Positions 26,235 to 34,649 of a DNA stretch of 64,000 nucleotides are shown here, in pieces. The notes below the pieces were generated by a model that was not told the origin of the DNA, searched no databases, and saw only the letters and a list, made by a program, of their open reading frames with translations. The translations under genes and the position numbers were made by a program. The stretch spans positions 930,001 through 994,000 of the forward strand of contig OZ244235.1 of the NCBI GenBank assembly GCA_965217095.1, written 5' to 3'. This DNA comes from CAYNZV01 sp965217095 (GTDB taxonomy: Bacteria; Latescibacterota; UBA2968; UBA8231). How positions within the stretch are numbered: position 1 is the stretch's first letter; each line of letters begins with the position of its first letter.

Positions 26235-27453
26235 GAGCGATGTTAAGCGGACCGCCATGCTGGTGGCCAGCCAGGCTTTCTTCAATGGTGTGCTGGCCGT
26301 CGAAGTCATACTTCTCGGCCGCTGGTTTGATGGCACCCTTTTGGGGTTCTATTTCTTCAGCCTTTCTTTGGGCAGCGTCCTCGAGGTGTTCGTTCACTGG
26401 GGCGCCCAGCACTATGTGAATCGAGAAGCTGCAGCGGACCTCACCGCCAAGCAGAATCTTCCGCTCTTCTTGAGACTTTCCTGTGTTGCACAAATCGTCA
26501 TCGCGGCGGTCCTGATGACGAACTTCGGTTGGCCTCAAGCACTGATTGCCGCGGGATTGATGATGCGCTCGGGCGCCTTCCTGGTTGGAGCCATATTCGT
26601 CGGCCGGCGTCGGGTTGTGATCCCGGTTCTGGGCCGGGCATGCTCGCAGCTCCTGCTCCTGCTATGTCTGCTGATGATCGTGCGCATCGATCCCTCTCTC
26701 GAATCCCTTGCCGTAGTCGAGGCCGGCCTGGGATTCCTGCACCTACTGGCAATGTTGCTGTGTCTACCCAAAATTGGTTACACGATTCGCGAAGGTGACA
26801 CATGGGGAGCTATGCTCAGCAAGGGAGGGACGTTGGCAAGGACGGTCTGGCCTTTCACTCTTCTGTTCTTTCTCGGCCAGTTGATCTACAGAGGCGATGC
26901 TGTTTTGCTGACATATCTCGTCGGGATCGATGCCGTGGCCAAATTGATGCTGGCGTTCAAGTGGATAGAAGGCATGTTCTTCCTTGCCGCCGTCGTCTCC
27001 AGCGCCAGCATACCGTTGTTGGTCGAATCGGGACCTGCACGAATCCGCGAGCTAGTTCTCAGGGTCGGCCTTCTACTATCCGCGGGATTATCGATTCTGG
27101 CGGTTGTCATGCTGTGGGTCGGCATGCCTATCCTAGAATACGCGTTGGGGACATCGTTCTTCCACTCGCGCCCGTTCTTTCGCCTGTTGGTTTGGTGTAT
27201 CCCACTCCAAGGGCTGGGGTTTTTCTTCGCGACGACCCTGGTTGCGTTGAATCGAGAGCGACCACTCTTAGTGCTGAGCGGAATAACGGTCGTAATCGGA
27301 TTCGTCTCGAAATGTCTCGCTACCTGGCTCTGGGATATCTGGGGATTCGCCGCGGCCATTCTCTGCCATCTCGCCCTCTATCTGGCCGGCACGGGAATGC
27401 TTCTACTCCGTGAGCGCGGCAAAGATAGGGTTGCCGCCACAGCGAGGCAATGA
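26233..27453 (+). CDS. Polysaccharide flippase (Wzx/MATE-like)
   Basis: About 406 residues with roughly twelve hydrophobic helices and few charged loops. The N-terminal helix-loop (SQAFFNGVLAVEVILLGRWFDG) and the internal LGQLIYRGDAVLLTYLVG segment resemble Wzx-type exporters of the MOP superfamily. These flip lipid-linked oligosaccharides across the inner membrane. ATG 26233 overlaps the divergent start; an alternative ATG at 26257 just before the first helix is plausible. The next gene starts immediately after its stop, indicating an operon. Confidence 0.75.
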   Translation: MSDVKRTAMLVASQAFFNGVLAVEVILLGRWFDGTLLGFYFFSLSLGSVLEVFVHWGAQHYVNREAAADLTAKQNLPLFLRLSCVAQIVIAAVLMTNFGWPQALIAAGLMMRSGAFLVGAIFVGRRRVVIPVLGRACSQLLLLLCLLMIVRIDPSLESLAVVEAGLGFLHLLAMLLCLPKIGYTIREGDTWGAMLSKGGTLARTVWPFTLLFFLGQLIYRGDAVLLTYLVGIDAVAKLMLAFKWIEGMFFLAAVVSSASIPLLVESGPARIRELVLRVGLLLSAGLSILAVVMLWVGMPILEYALGTSFFHSRPFFRLLVWCIPLQGLGFFFATTLVALNRERPLLVLSGITVVIGFVSKCLATWLWDIWGFAAAILCHLALYLAGTGMLLLRERGKDRVAATARQ

Positions 27454-28824
27454 ATGTTGGCAACCGATCCAGACCGCCGCACACTCGTGGCCGCCGGTGT
27501 CGCCGCAACGGGTTCCACAACGCTCCATCTCGTTGCCAGCATCTATCCAGAGCATCTGTGGGGTGCGCACCACCTAAAATTCCTCTTGCCCGAAGCCGTT
27601 ATCCCGTTCTACCTGGTGCCTTTGGTTCTACTGGTCCCGCAGGTGAATCGACAATCTCGTCGTGCGCTCGCCGCCGCGCTCGGTGCCTGCGGGTCGACGA
27701 CTCTTCGGTACGCGATTACGCTCGGCGTATCCGCTTCGATCTTCTCCTTGTTTCCTCTTGGCCATCATCTCTTCGGTGACAATCTGGCAAGACTCGGTGA
27801 AGTAGCAGGGCTGACCGAGATAGACCATCGTCCCCACGAGTATGACACTATGTTTCGCCGGTTCGTGCACCGCGAGCTTGGCGCGTTGCTGGGTTGGGGA
27901 GTGGATCGGACCTACGCGACGATCTCGATTCTCTTCGGGGTCGCCTACGTCGGCGGGTCCCTGGCCCTTTCTAGGCTATTGGGCCGTAGCTCTGCCGGTG
28001 CAGCCCTTTTGTTTTGCGGACTCCTATCGCCAGGGTATCTGCTGCTCTTCTTCGGTTATGCGGAGGCCTACAGCTCTGTAGTTGCGGCTACCCTGTTCTT
28101 TCTCCTGAGCACACTCGCATTTATGGAGGGAAGGTGCTCCATCCTGTTGCCGGTGCTTACACTAGCCGCTGTCGGACTTCTGCATATCATGGGACTTTTC
28201 GTCGCGCCAGGATTGGTTTTTGCGGCGGTGAAGCGATATCGACTGGATCGCTTTTTCCCTCCGATCCTGCGTCGACATTTCGCCTCGGCGCTTTGTTTGG
28301 CCAGTCTGCTGCTGGGTCTGTGGCTCTTCCATCTGGTACGGCCGTTTTCCTTGCTCCCGTTGTTCGACCGCGTCGACCATCTACCGTACGGGATCCTCTC
28401 GCTCGCGCATCTTCTCGATATGGTGAATGAGCAGTTGCTGGTTGCATTGCCCGGATGGATCGGATTGATGCTGGCGCTGGTCCAGCGGCCCGCAGAAGCG
28501 GATCCACGGCTGCAGTTGTTGGGCGTAGCCGCTGTCGTCACCTTGGGGATGTGGTTCACGGTCAACCCCGCCCTGGGCAGTCTCGATTGGGATTTGCTCG
28601 CTATGTCGGCCCTACCATGGGTTCTTTTCGGTCTGTACGCCATGATCGTCCGAATTCGGTCAGAGGGCTCTCTGGGATACGCGACAGCGGTGGTTATCGG
28701 ATTGAGTCTAGCACACACCATTCCTTGGATCTCACTTCAACGTTGGGGGGACAAAGCGGTTTTGGCGATCGAGGCGATGGTCGTCAATTCAGAAAGAATT
28801 TGGTGGGGTTTACATGAACAGTAA
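27454..28824 (+). CDS. Polytopic membrane protein, glycosyltransferase/polymerase-like
   Basis: A 456-residue protein with about eleven hydrophobic segments. A polar loop near residues 105-145 contains GHHLFGDNLARLGE and HRPHEYDTMFRRFVHREL. The GD pair and histidines after the second helix group recall GT-C catalytic loops, but I cannot assign a family. It directly follows the flippase gene and overlaps the start of the TPR gene by 11 bases. A role in sugar transfer or chain polymerisation at the periplasmic face is inferred from context. Confidence 0.65.
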   Translation: MLATDPDRRTLVAAGVAATGSTTLHLVASIYPEHLWGAHHLKFLLPEAVIPFYLVPLVLLVPQVNRQSRRALAAALGACGSTTLRYAITLGVSASIFSLFPLGHHLFGDNLARLGEVAGLTEIDHRPHEYDTMFRRFVHRELGALLGWGVDRTYATISILFGVAYVGGSLALSRLLGRSSAGAALLFCGLLSPGYLLLFFGYAEAYSSVVAATLFFLLSTLAFMEGRCSILLPVLTLAAVGLLHIMGLFVAPGLVFAAVKRYRLDRFFPPILRRHFASALCLASLLLGLWLFHLVRPFSLLPLFDRVDHLPYGILSLAHLLDMVNEQLLVALPGWIGLMLALVQRPAEADPRLQLLGVAAVVTLGMWFTVNPALGSLDWDLLAMSALPWVLFGLYAMIVRIRSEGSLGYATAVVIGLSLAHTIPWISLQRWGDKAVLAIEAMVVNSERIWWGLHEQ

Positions 28825-29449
28825 GCTTGAAGTTGACGTCCGAGAAGAAGATACGTTTGGGTGGCGCAGCGGGATTCTCGGAGTGAGTATTTGATTTCCG
28901 AAGGTTACCATGCGGGCGGAGCGGCGTTCAAGCGACGAAGCACCGGTGGTTCTGCGGACGTTGGCGCAGATCTATCTCGAGGAAGGCCGATTCGACGAGG
29001 TTAACTCGCTGCTGAGGAGGACCTTGTTGCTTGTGCCGGACAAGGCCACGCTGAAGATCTTGCGTGTCTATCGCCAACGAGCGCCCAACGGATCGCCGGC
29101 AAGTATCGAGTTGCTGGAGTACGTCATAAGCATTTATCCGCATCCAACCTATTTCGGAATGCTAGCCGAGTTCTATCGTGCGGCAAAACGTCGCGAAGAT
29201 CTGTTTCGTCTTATGGATAAGTTGGACCGTACCATTTCCCTATCGGAGCTGTTGGCTGCGGCGGATCCAATCGATGGTGAGAACCTGATGAATCTCGGGG
29301 CTCTGTATCTTCGACGCGGCCGCATGTTCGAAGCGGAGACCGCCTTCGACAAGGCCGCGACTACACGTTTGGGCGCCAAGCAACGGGCGTCGCTGGCAGA
29401 GTTGCGGTCCATACTGGAGAATATCAAGTCTCGGAGCTCACAAGATTGA
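28814..29449 (+). CDS. TPR-like protein, probable compensating frame breaks near its 5' end
   Basis: The clear part (28910-29449) encodes helical repeats typical of tetratricopeptides, such as LRTLAQIYLEEGRFDEVNSL and LMNLGALYLRRGRMFEAETA. Upstream, an ATG at 28814 overlapping the previous stop gives MNSKLEVDVREEDTFGWRSG and then stops. The neighbouring frame over 28880-28930 reads SEYLISEGYHAGGAAFK, which looks like another TPR helix leading into the clear part. I therefore suggest one gene with two compensating indels between about 28880 and 28935; the fallback is a short gene from ATG 28910. TPR proteins are scaffolds. It overlaps the next gene's ATG by one base (TGATG). Confidence 0.6.
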
Positions 29450-30462
29450 TGGCGACGGCAGAACTTCCTCCGGCTCGCTTGCTGGCCCCTTCCGTCTGGA
29501 CGAGTCTGTTTGGACGAAAGGTCATCACCTGCCGGGCTGAACTGATCGAGCGGGGAATGAGTCCAAGCAGAGTGTTCCGAATGCATTTTGAGCAGGCGGA
29601 GCCAAGTTTTCCTACGGTTATTCTCAAGGACTCCAGGTCCCCCTGGGCCGCGAGTGATCCGACCGGGTTTGCCAGGGAAGCGTTCGTTTATGAGCGCTTC
29701 GTTCAGAAATCACCCGCGGTGGGCCCCGAGCTGATCCATTGCGAGGCCGATCGAGACGGCACTGTGATCGTGGTGTCCGACCTGGAGATCGAGCATGAGT
29801 TCAGAAAATCCGACCATCTCTGGAGCCAAACGGAGATCGAGCCGGTTCTCGAAACTCTTGCCCGCCTGCATCTGGCAGCGGAGGGGATCGGTTATGCCGA
29901 TGGCGGCCCCCTGGTTGCGGCTCCGAACATTCGCTGGCCGCAGGCTGTAATTCTGGAAGCGGCCCGAAGCGTAGTGCCTCACGTTGCAGGTATGCCGGCA
30001 AGCTTTCTGTCGGACTGCGAGTTCCTGCTTGGCGAGCTGGACCCGGACAGCTGGCAGCAGCGGCCTCCGACGTTACTTCACAGCGATTTTAATGCCTCAA
30101 ACGTGGCTTTCTCGCGCCGGTCCGGGGAAGCGAAGCTGATCGATTGGCATATTGCCTCGTGGGGTATGCCTTCCTTCGAGATCGCGTCGCTGTTTTACCA
30201 ACCGCATTTCAACCACGTGAATTTGAGCCGGCTTCAAACCCTGCAGCGGTATCTCCAAGCGCGCTACGACCTAGACGGGGTGAGCTTTGACGAACAGGAG
30301 GAGTGGGACTGCTTCCGCTTCGCCCTGGCGTACGACGGACTCAGCTACCTTCCGTCTGTTGCCCGAAGTCTAGCGGAGGCAGGATCCTTGTCGGGCTGGT
30401 GGCTGAACATGCTGCAGAATATTTTTGAGAATCTTAACTGGGCGGCGCGAGAATACCGCTAG
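29449..30462 (+). CDS. Phosphotransferase of the APH/choline kinase fold
   Basis: A 337-residue kinase-like protein. The catalytic Brenner motif HSDFNASNV and the metal-binding LIDWHIASWGMPSFEIA (in place of IDFE/DWE) are intact, and the N-lobe lysine appears in PTVILKDSRS. The fold phosphorylates small-molecule hydroxyls such as sugars, choline or aminoglycosides. Within this glycan-type locus, a sugar or lipid-head-group kinase is more likely than antibiotic resistance. The ATG at 29449 follows the TPR stop directly, and the HprK-like gene begins 8 bases after its stop, supporting one operon. Confidence 0.82.
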   Translation: MATAELPPARLLAPSVWTSLFGRKVITCRAELIERGMSPSRVFRMHFEQAEPSFPTVILKDSRSPWAASDPTGFAREAFVYERFVQKSPAVGPELIHCEADRDGTVIVVSDLEIEHEFRKSDHLWSQTEIEPVLETLARLHLAAEGIGYADGGPLVAAPNIRWPQAVILEAARSVVPHVAGMPASFLSDCEFLLGELDPDSWQQRPPTLLHSDFNASNVAFSRRSGEAKLIDWHIASWGMPSFEIASLFYQPHFNHVNLSRLQTLQRYLQARYDLDGVSFDEQEEWDCFRFALAYDGLSYLPSVARSLAEAGSLSGWWLNMLQNIFENLNWAAREYR

Positions 30463-30470
30463 AAACTTGA

Positions 30471-31496
30471 ATGATGGAATACGAAGAATTCGCTGAAGAC
30501 CTGGAGGATTTCTGGGGGCGCCGGAAGAATGAGCCTATGCACCACCGCAAGACGGTTGTGCTCGGGCGCGACACTCGCATTCATGCCAATGAGGCGGCCG
30601 TTCTCGAAGCCGTCGATCTCTCGACACGGTTGTTCTCCCGCGTCGAGACGTTGTGCGACCGGTCGTTCGAGGTGCGAATCGTCGTAAGCCCTGCACCCCA
30701 ACCGCCGCGGCCGGTAGATGATAATCTAGTAAACCAGTTGCACTACGTGGGACAGGGCGATTGGTTGCACATCCGTGCTGCAGATTGGGGCAGTGCGCAC
30801 GTGGCATTGAACCGTGGAGAAGCCCACTTGATACTGACGCCAGAGCTGGCATGCCGGCCCGACCTAGTCAGCTCGTGCCTGTTGAACACCGCGCTGCTGA
30901 ATCTCGCCATCGCCGATGGAGTAGGTATGTTGCACGCCTCGTGCCTCATGCGGAACGGGCGGGCGTTATTGCTGATGGCGCCCCACAACACCGGCAAATC
31001 AACAACCGCTCTCGAACTCGTGCGCTCCGGTTATCGTCTTCTAACCGACAGCATGGTTTTCTTCGAACTGGTCAACGGCAAGCCGCTATTGATGGGTATG
31101 CCGGTGGCCCGGATCAAATTGAGGCGGGATGTTCTCAGCCGTTTCCCGGAGTTCGAAACTACGCTGAAGCCCGAACAGGTACGCTCTGAAACCAAATACG
31201 TTGCCGAGCTGACCGAAGGTTCACAAACAGAAAAAGAGGCGGTTACCGCTGCTGCGATCGCACTTTGCCTGCTGCGGCGCAGCGAGGTCGAGTCGAGCCA
31301 TTACGGCGTCGTGGAGCGGTCGGAGATCATGCATGCGATCGCGCAAAACAGCTTGTACTTCGACAGTTCCACGGTGTGGGGTCGAAATCTCGATCAGCTG
31401 GGGCAGTTGGTTGAAATCGCAGATTGGTACAGCCTGGCGGTGGGAACCTGCCCCGCGGGAATCGTGGAAGCCGTGAACTCGATCATGAACGACTAG
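30471..31496 (+). CDS. HprK-like serine kinase (HPr kinase/phosphorylase-related)
   Basis: A 341-residue protein. The central Walker A is LMAPHNTGKSTTALELV near residues 163-178, followed by LLTDSMVFFEL, the HprK-type D-S element. The N-terminal 100 residues include RIVVSPAPQPPRPVDDN and a LHASCLMRNGRA strand before the P-loop, as in HprK-related kinase A proteins. Such proteins phosphorylate small substrates or peptides in tailoring loci, unlike the classical sugar-PTS HprK. No ptsH, PqqD-like protein or asparagine synthetase is nearby. It ends the 25-31.5 kb operon and faces the PilZ gene convergently. Confidence 0.8.
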   Translation: MMEYEEFAEDLEDFWGRRKNEPMHHRKTVVLGRDTRIHANEAAVLEAVDLSTRLFSRVETLCDRSFEVRIVVSPAPQPPRPVDDNLVNQLHYVGQGDWLHIRAADWGSAHVALNRGEAHLILTPELACRPDLVSSCLLNTALLNLAIADGVGMLHASCLMRNGRALLLMAPHNTGKSTTALELVRSGYRLLTDSMVFFELVNGKPLLMGMPVARIKLRRDVLSRFPEFETTLKPEQVRSETKYVAELTEGSQTEKEAVTAAAIALCLLRRSEVESSHYGVVERSEIMHAIAQNSLYFDSSTVWGRNLDQLGQLVEIADWYSLAVGTCPAGIVEAVNSIMND

Positions 31497-31528
31497 CAGC
31501 CCGCTGCTCAAGGTGCTCACCACGGCTG

Positions 31529-32752
31529 TTAGCCGAGATGCTGAGGAATCTCTATTTCCTCCCCCGTCATTTCGAAGATCTGGTGTTGGTACACCGTGCG
31601 TACGATAGTGCTTTCCAGAGCTGGTGGCAGGTCGACGAAACGCAATTGCATAGTCCGGCCATTCGGGTCTGACGTGTCCCGCATTACCTGGCAGACAATC
31701 CCACCCAGTGGGAAGGCTCCTTCGAAATCGGGATCGATCAACACCCGGAAGCCGCCCGTCGTCGTATCCTGAGTCCTGGCGTTGATTCCGCCGGCACTCA
31801 AGTCCATCACGTCCACCTGAATGGTCGGTAGTTCTCGGGGGTCGAAGATCGCTTCATCCTCCTCGCCCTCACCGGTGTCCGGACGGCCTTCCGGGCCCTC
31901 GACGATCTCATCATCCTCTGCGTCGGACGTCTCGACGCTGTCCAGCAGTGCAATGGCCGCCTCGGTGCCCTTGGGCCCCGCCTCTTCGGGCAGCACCCTG
32001 AGCAGCATGGGGAAGTGGACCGCTATGCGAAAAAAACCGCGCTGCTGCATGCGCTGTAGGTCGTGCACATGCTTGAGTAGGATCGTCTGCGAGGCTTCGT
32101 CGACGGAGAGGATTTCGGTCGTGAAACGATATTCCGTGTCCTGCTCCCTCCAAAACCGGGCGGACAGATGGCTCCCCTCAATCACGGCGCGGAATTCCCG
32201 CCGGTCTTCCCGCAACATCAAGGTGGCCGAGAGCCCCCGCTCGTCCCGGCCTACCACAAGCCAAGGAGAAAAGGTCTCGGTGTCGCCCGCTTCCGGCTGC
32301 ACCATCAGTGTAACTCCGGGCTCCAGTTGCCGGGTTGTACGCATTGGGTGGGCGGCATCCAGAGAGTCGAACCCGAGCGTCTCTCGCATCTGGGCGATGA
32401 TCTTCAATACGGGGTTTTCCGGATTGCGATCGGCTGCGCGAGTTGCGTATCGGCCCACGTGTCGATCGAAGCTATACACTGAATTCAAAAGCATTGACGG
32501 GTCGTTGAGCGAATGTTTGCGGGCCAACCTTGCGAGAAATCTCAGCTGTTTCGGCTTCAAACCTCGATCCTTGCCCAAATTCCAGAACCGTTTGTGAATC
32601 GCCTGTCGATGGCGCTGCCGCTTGACGAAGTATCCCACGGCCATTGCTAGTAAACCGGCACAAAGCAGTGTAAACAGGACCTTTACGACCGGTGTCGGCT
32701 CCACAATCCGCGGCCGCAGCAGGGGCAAGATTTCGCGCAAGCCTTCGTTCAC
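31529..32752 (-). CDS. PilZ-domain c-di-GMP receptor with N-terminal membrane helix
   Basis: A 407-residue protein with one transmembrane helix (about residues 22-43), a cytoplasmic helical region and a YcgR-N-like domain (WLVVGRDERGLSATLML). A PilZ domain follows, with RGFFR (RxxxR) near residue 240 and DLSAGG (DxSxxG) near residue 320. These bind c-di-GMP. The two PilZ motifs are separated by about 75 residues, about 45 more than usual, because of a Glu/Asp-rich insert around EDDEIVEGPEG. YcgR-type proteins brake flagellar motors, and an orphan fliN occurs at 56.7 kb. It diverges from the response regulator gene. Confidence 0.85.
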   Translation of the reverse strand: MNEGLREILPLLRPRIVEPTPVVKVLFTLLCAGLLAMAVGYFVKRQRHRQAIHKRFWNLGKDRGLKPKQLRFLARLARKHSLNDPSMLLNSVYSFDRHVGRYATRAADRNPENPVLKIIAQMRETLGFDSLDAAHPMRTTRQLEPGVTLMVQPEAGDTETFSPWLVVGRDERGLSATLMLREDRREFRAVIEGSHLSARFWREQDTEYRFTTEILSVDEASQTILLKHVHDLQRMQQRGFFRIAVHFPMLLRVLPEEAGPKGTEAAIALLDSVETSDAEDDEIVEGPEGRPDTGEGEEDEAIFDPRELPTIQVDVMDLSAGGINARTQDTTTGGFRVLIDPDFEGAFPLGGIVCQVMRDTSDPNGRTMQLRFVDLPPALESTIVRTVYQHQIFEMTGEEIEIPQHLG

Positions 32753-32809
32753 GATTCGTCCTTCTCCGTTTCGGTCTTAGATACGAAAGACCACCTTGCA
32801 AGTCAATTG

Positions 32810-32841
32810 AGAATTGCTTGTAAGTTGCTGTCAGAATTGCT
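32810..32841. repeat. Nine-base direct repeat between divergent signalling genes
   Basis: AGAATTGCT occurs at 32810-32818 and again at 32833-32841, 23 bases apart (about two helical turns). A related TTGCTG lies between them. The pair sits in the 155-base divergent region before the response regulator and could be a tandem binding site. Confidence 0.45.
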
Positions 32842-32907
32842 ATTAATACAAGCTCGGAGTTTTGCGATCCCGTTACCCAAAAGTTGCTCGATCGAGGTTG
32901 TGACCGC

Positions 32908-33534
32908 ATGGCAACGTTATTGATCATCGAAGACGACGTGGTGTTCCAACGGGCGCTGAAACGCGCCCTCGAACCAGCCGGCCACAAGGTGTCGACTGCC
33001 GACACGGGGCACAGCGGTCTGGCGATGCTGAAGGAGCATATGCCCGACGTTGTCCTCTTGGATTTGATCTTGGAGGATGGGGACCTGGACGGTCTCGAAG
33101 TCCTGGCACGGACCCGGGCACTGAACTCGGAGCTCCCTATCATCATCATGACCGGTCATGCCTGCGTGGAGACGGCGGTAGAAGCGATGAAACTAGGAGC
33201 CAGTGACTACGTGCAGAAGCCGTTGAATATCGACGAGGTGCTCCTCTTGATCGATCGGAGCATCGAGGTGGTCAATCTTCGGCGGGAGCTGGATCGGCTG
33301 CGCAGCGCCCAGGTGGCGCCAGTAGGCGCGTCCTTGGCCGATGTCGTGGAAGAGCACGACGTAGGCAATGTCTACGACGGGGTCGTTCGTCAACTGCTGA
33401 TCGAGGCGCTGCAAAGAACCAGTGGCAACAAAGCCCAGGCCTGCCGATGGCTCGGATTGAGCAAGTCTCGTCTTGACTATCGTCTGCGTCAGTACGGCAT
33501 TAGCGCCAGCGAGATTCGGCAGGCTGGGGAGTAA
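32908..33534 (+). CDS. Response regulator, receiver plus Fis-type HTH (RegA/ActR-like)
   Basis: A 208-residue protein. The receiver domain (1-120) has the acidic pocket IIEDD, phospho-acceptor Asp52 in VVLLDLIL, Thr in IIMTGHA and Lys in YVQKPL. A linker leads to a Fis-type helix-turn-helix (EALQRTSGNKAQACRWLGLSKSRLDYRLRQYGI) near the C-terminus. There is no sigma-54 AAA+ domain, so it belongs to the short NtrC-like ActR/RegA group. It likely acts as a phosphorylation-dependent transcription factor. It is followed after one base by a free-standing H-box protein, which may be its phosphodonor or phosphatase. Confidence 0.9.
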   Translation: MATLLIIEDDVVFQRALKRALEPAGHKVSTADTGHSGLAMLKEHMPDVVLLDLILEDGDLDGLEVLARTRALNSELPIIIMTGHACVETAVEAMKLGASDYVQKPLNIDEVLLLIDRSIEVVNLRRELDRLRSAQVAPVGASLADVVEEHDVGNVYDGVVRQLLIEALQRTSGNKAQACRWLGLSKSRLDYRLRQYGISASEIRQAGE

Positions 33535-33535
33535 A

Positions 33536-33781
33536 TTGGCTGAAACGCCCACAACTCGAGATGAGCTTGTAGAGCAAAATGAGGCACTGTGGCAACGTTT
33601 TGTTCACGATCTCAACAATGTCCTGGCGGCGGCAGTGGTAAACGCAGATCTGCTGCAAAATCGGCTTGCGCCAGAAAGTCCGCTTATGGAGATCGTGGAG
33701 GATCTGAACCTTTCCCTGGAACAGGCTCGGACGTTGATAGCCGAGGTCAGGGTGGCAGCGCCCAAACTCAAGAGGCCCTAG
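33536..33781 (+). CDS. Free-standing histidine-kinase dimerisation (H-box) protein lacking an ATPase domain
   Basis: From a TTG at 33536, one base after the regulator stop, an 81-residue protein reads RFVHDLNNVLAAAVVNADLL. This is a clear HisKA H-box with the phospho-accepting His at about residue 24. A second helix (LMEIVEDLNLSLEQARTLIAEV) completes a two-helix dimerisation/phosphotransfer hairpin. No HATPase domain follows: the frame stops at 33781, overlapping the convergent ribokinase gene by 14 bases. The architecture fits a minimal phosphotransferase or phosphatase partner for the adjacent regulator, similar in principle to Spo0B/ShpA. It could also be a truncated kinase, but no ATPase domain is found downstream in any frame. 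Confidence 0.68.
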   Translation: MAETPTTRDELVEQNEALWQRFVHDLNNVLAAAVVNADLLQNRLAPESPLMEIVEDLNLSLEQARTLIAEVRVAAPKLKRP

Positions 33782-34649
33782 CGGTGACGTCCACTTCCTT
33801 TGCGGTGGGGATAGAATCCATGGCCCCTAGGCGCGACACGCATATAGCCGCCGCCGCCGTGGCCCGCTCCATGGCGAACCTTGCGTCGGAGCCCCGGGCG
33901 CGTTCTGCAAGGTAATATCCTAGAAAGGTATCTCCGGCTGCGGTGGTGTCGACCGCCTTTACCTTGCGCGCATCAATTCGAAAACCTTGCGAACGATAGC
34001 GATACTCGGCACCCCGAGCGCCATGGGTAAGGAGGACCTCAGCAGCGGGCAGCTGTTCCGCCACGCGTTCGGCCAGACGATCGACGCTGGTGTCGCCGAC
34101 CATACTGGCGGATTCGGTCTGGTTGAGAATCAAACCACTCAATTTGTGCAGGGGGTAGTGCAGCAGATCGGGGTCGAACGGAGCCGGGTTGAGATAGATG
34201 TCCAATTCTCTGGCTTTAGCCTCATCTATTAAATGAGGTATTTCACTTATTTCATTCTGTAACAGTAGTATATCTCCACTGCCAAAGTGTGACAAGCTAT
34301 CGATGATATGTTTCCGGGATAATTTTCTGTTGGCTCCCGCATGCAGCAGGATAGAGTTTTCTCCGTGGTCGTCCACCTGGATGACAGCGTGCCCAGTCGG
34401 ATGATCGGAAACGGCTATGTAGTGGGTTTCAGCGCCAAATGCGGCGAGTTTCTCAATCAGCCACCGGCCATCGGTTCCCACCGTGCCGGCGTGGGCGACC
34501 TCGGCCCCGGCCAGGGCGGCGGTCTGGTTCGCACCTTTTCCGCCGGCGAAGACCTGATATGAGCGGCTGGGGATGGTTTCCCCTGGCCGTGAAATGCGCG
34601 CTACGTCGTAGACGTGGTCTATGTTGAGGGAGCCGAAGTTGAGAATCAC
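33768..34649 (-). CDS. rbsK: Ribokinase (PfkB family sugar kinase)
   Basis: A 293-residue PfkB-type kinase. GGKGANQTAALA is the substrate-binding signature, and VDTTAAGDTFLGYYLA near the C-terminus is the catalytic-aspartate/anion-hole motif, as in ribokinases. It phosphorylates ribose or a related sugar or deoxysugar in the cytoplasm. The start is GTG 34649, overlapping the stop of the upstream aldolase gene (GTGA), so translation is coupled. Pairing with an HpcH/HpaI-type aldolase suggests sugar-acid or keto-sugar catabolism, not nucleoside salvage. The exact sugar is uncertain. Confidence 0.88.
   Translation of the reverse strand: MILNFGSLNIDHVYDVARISRPGETIPSRSYQVFAGGKGANQTAALAGAEVAHAGTVGTDGRWLIEKLAAFGAETHYIAVSDHPTGHAVIQVDDHGENSILLHAGANRKLSRKHIIDSLSHFGSGDILLLQNEISEIPHLIDEAKARELDIYLNPAPFDPDLLHYPLHKLSGLILNQTESASMVGDTSVDRLAERVAEQLPAAEVLLTHGARGAEYRYRSQGFRIDARKVKAVDTTAAGDTFLGYYLAERARGSDARFAMERATAAAAICVSRLGAMDSIPTAKEVDVTARAS

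Noticed and set aside
29449..30462. Aminoglycoside resistance gene
   Set aside because: The APH fold is shared with many metabolite kinases, and the context is glycan-related with no mobile elements.
25014..31496. Lasso-peptide biosynthetic cluster
   Set aside because: No precursor peptide, B-protein or asparagine-synthetase-like gene could be found, only the kinase and nucleotidyltransferase.
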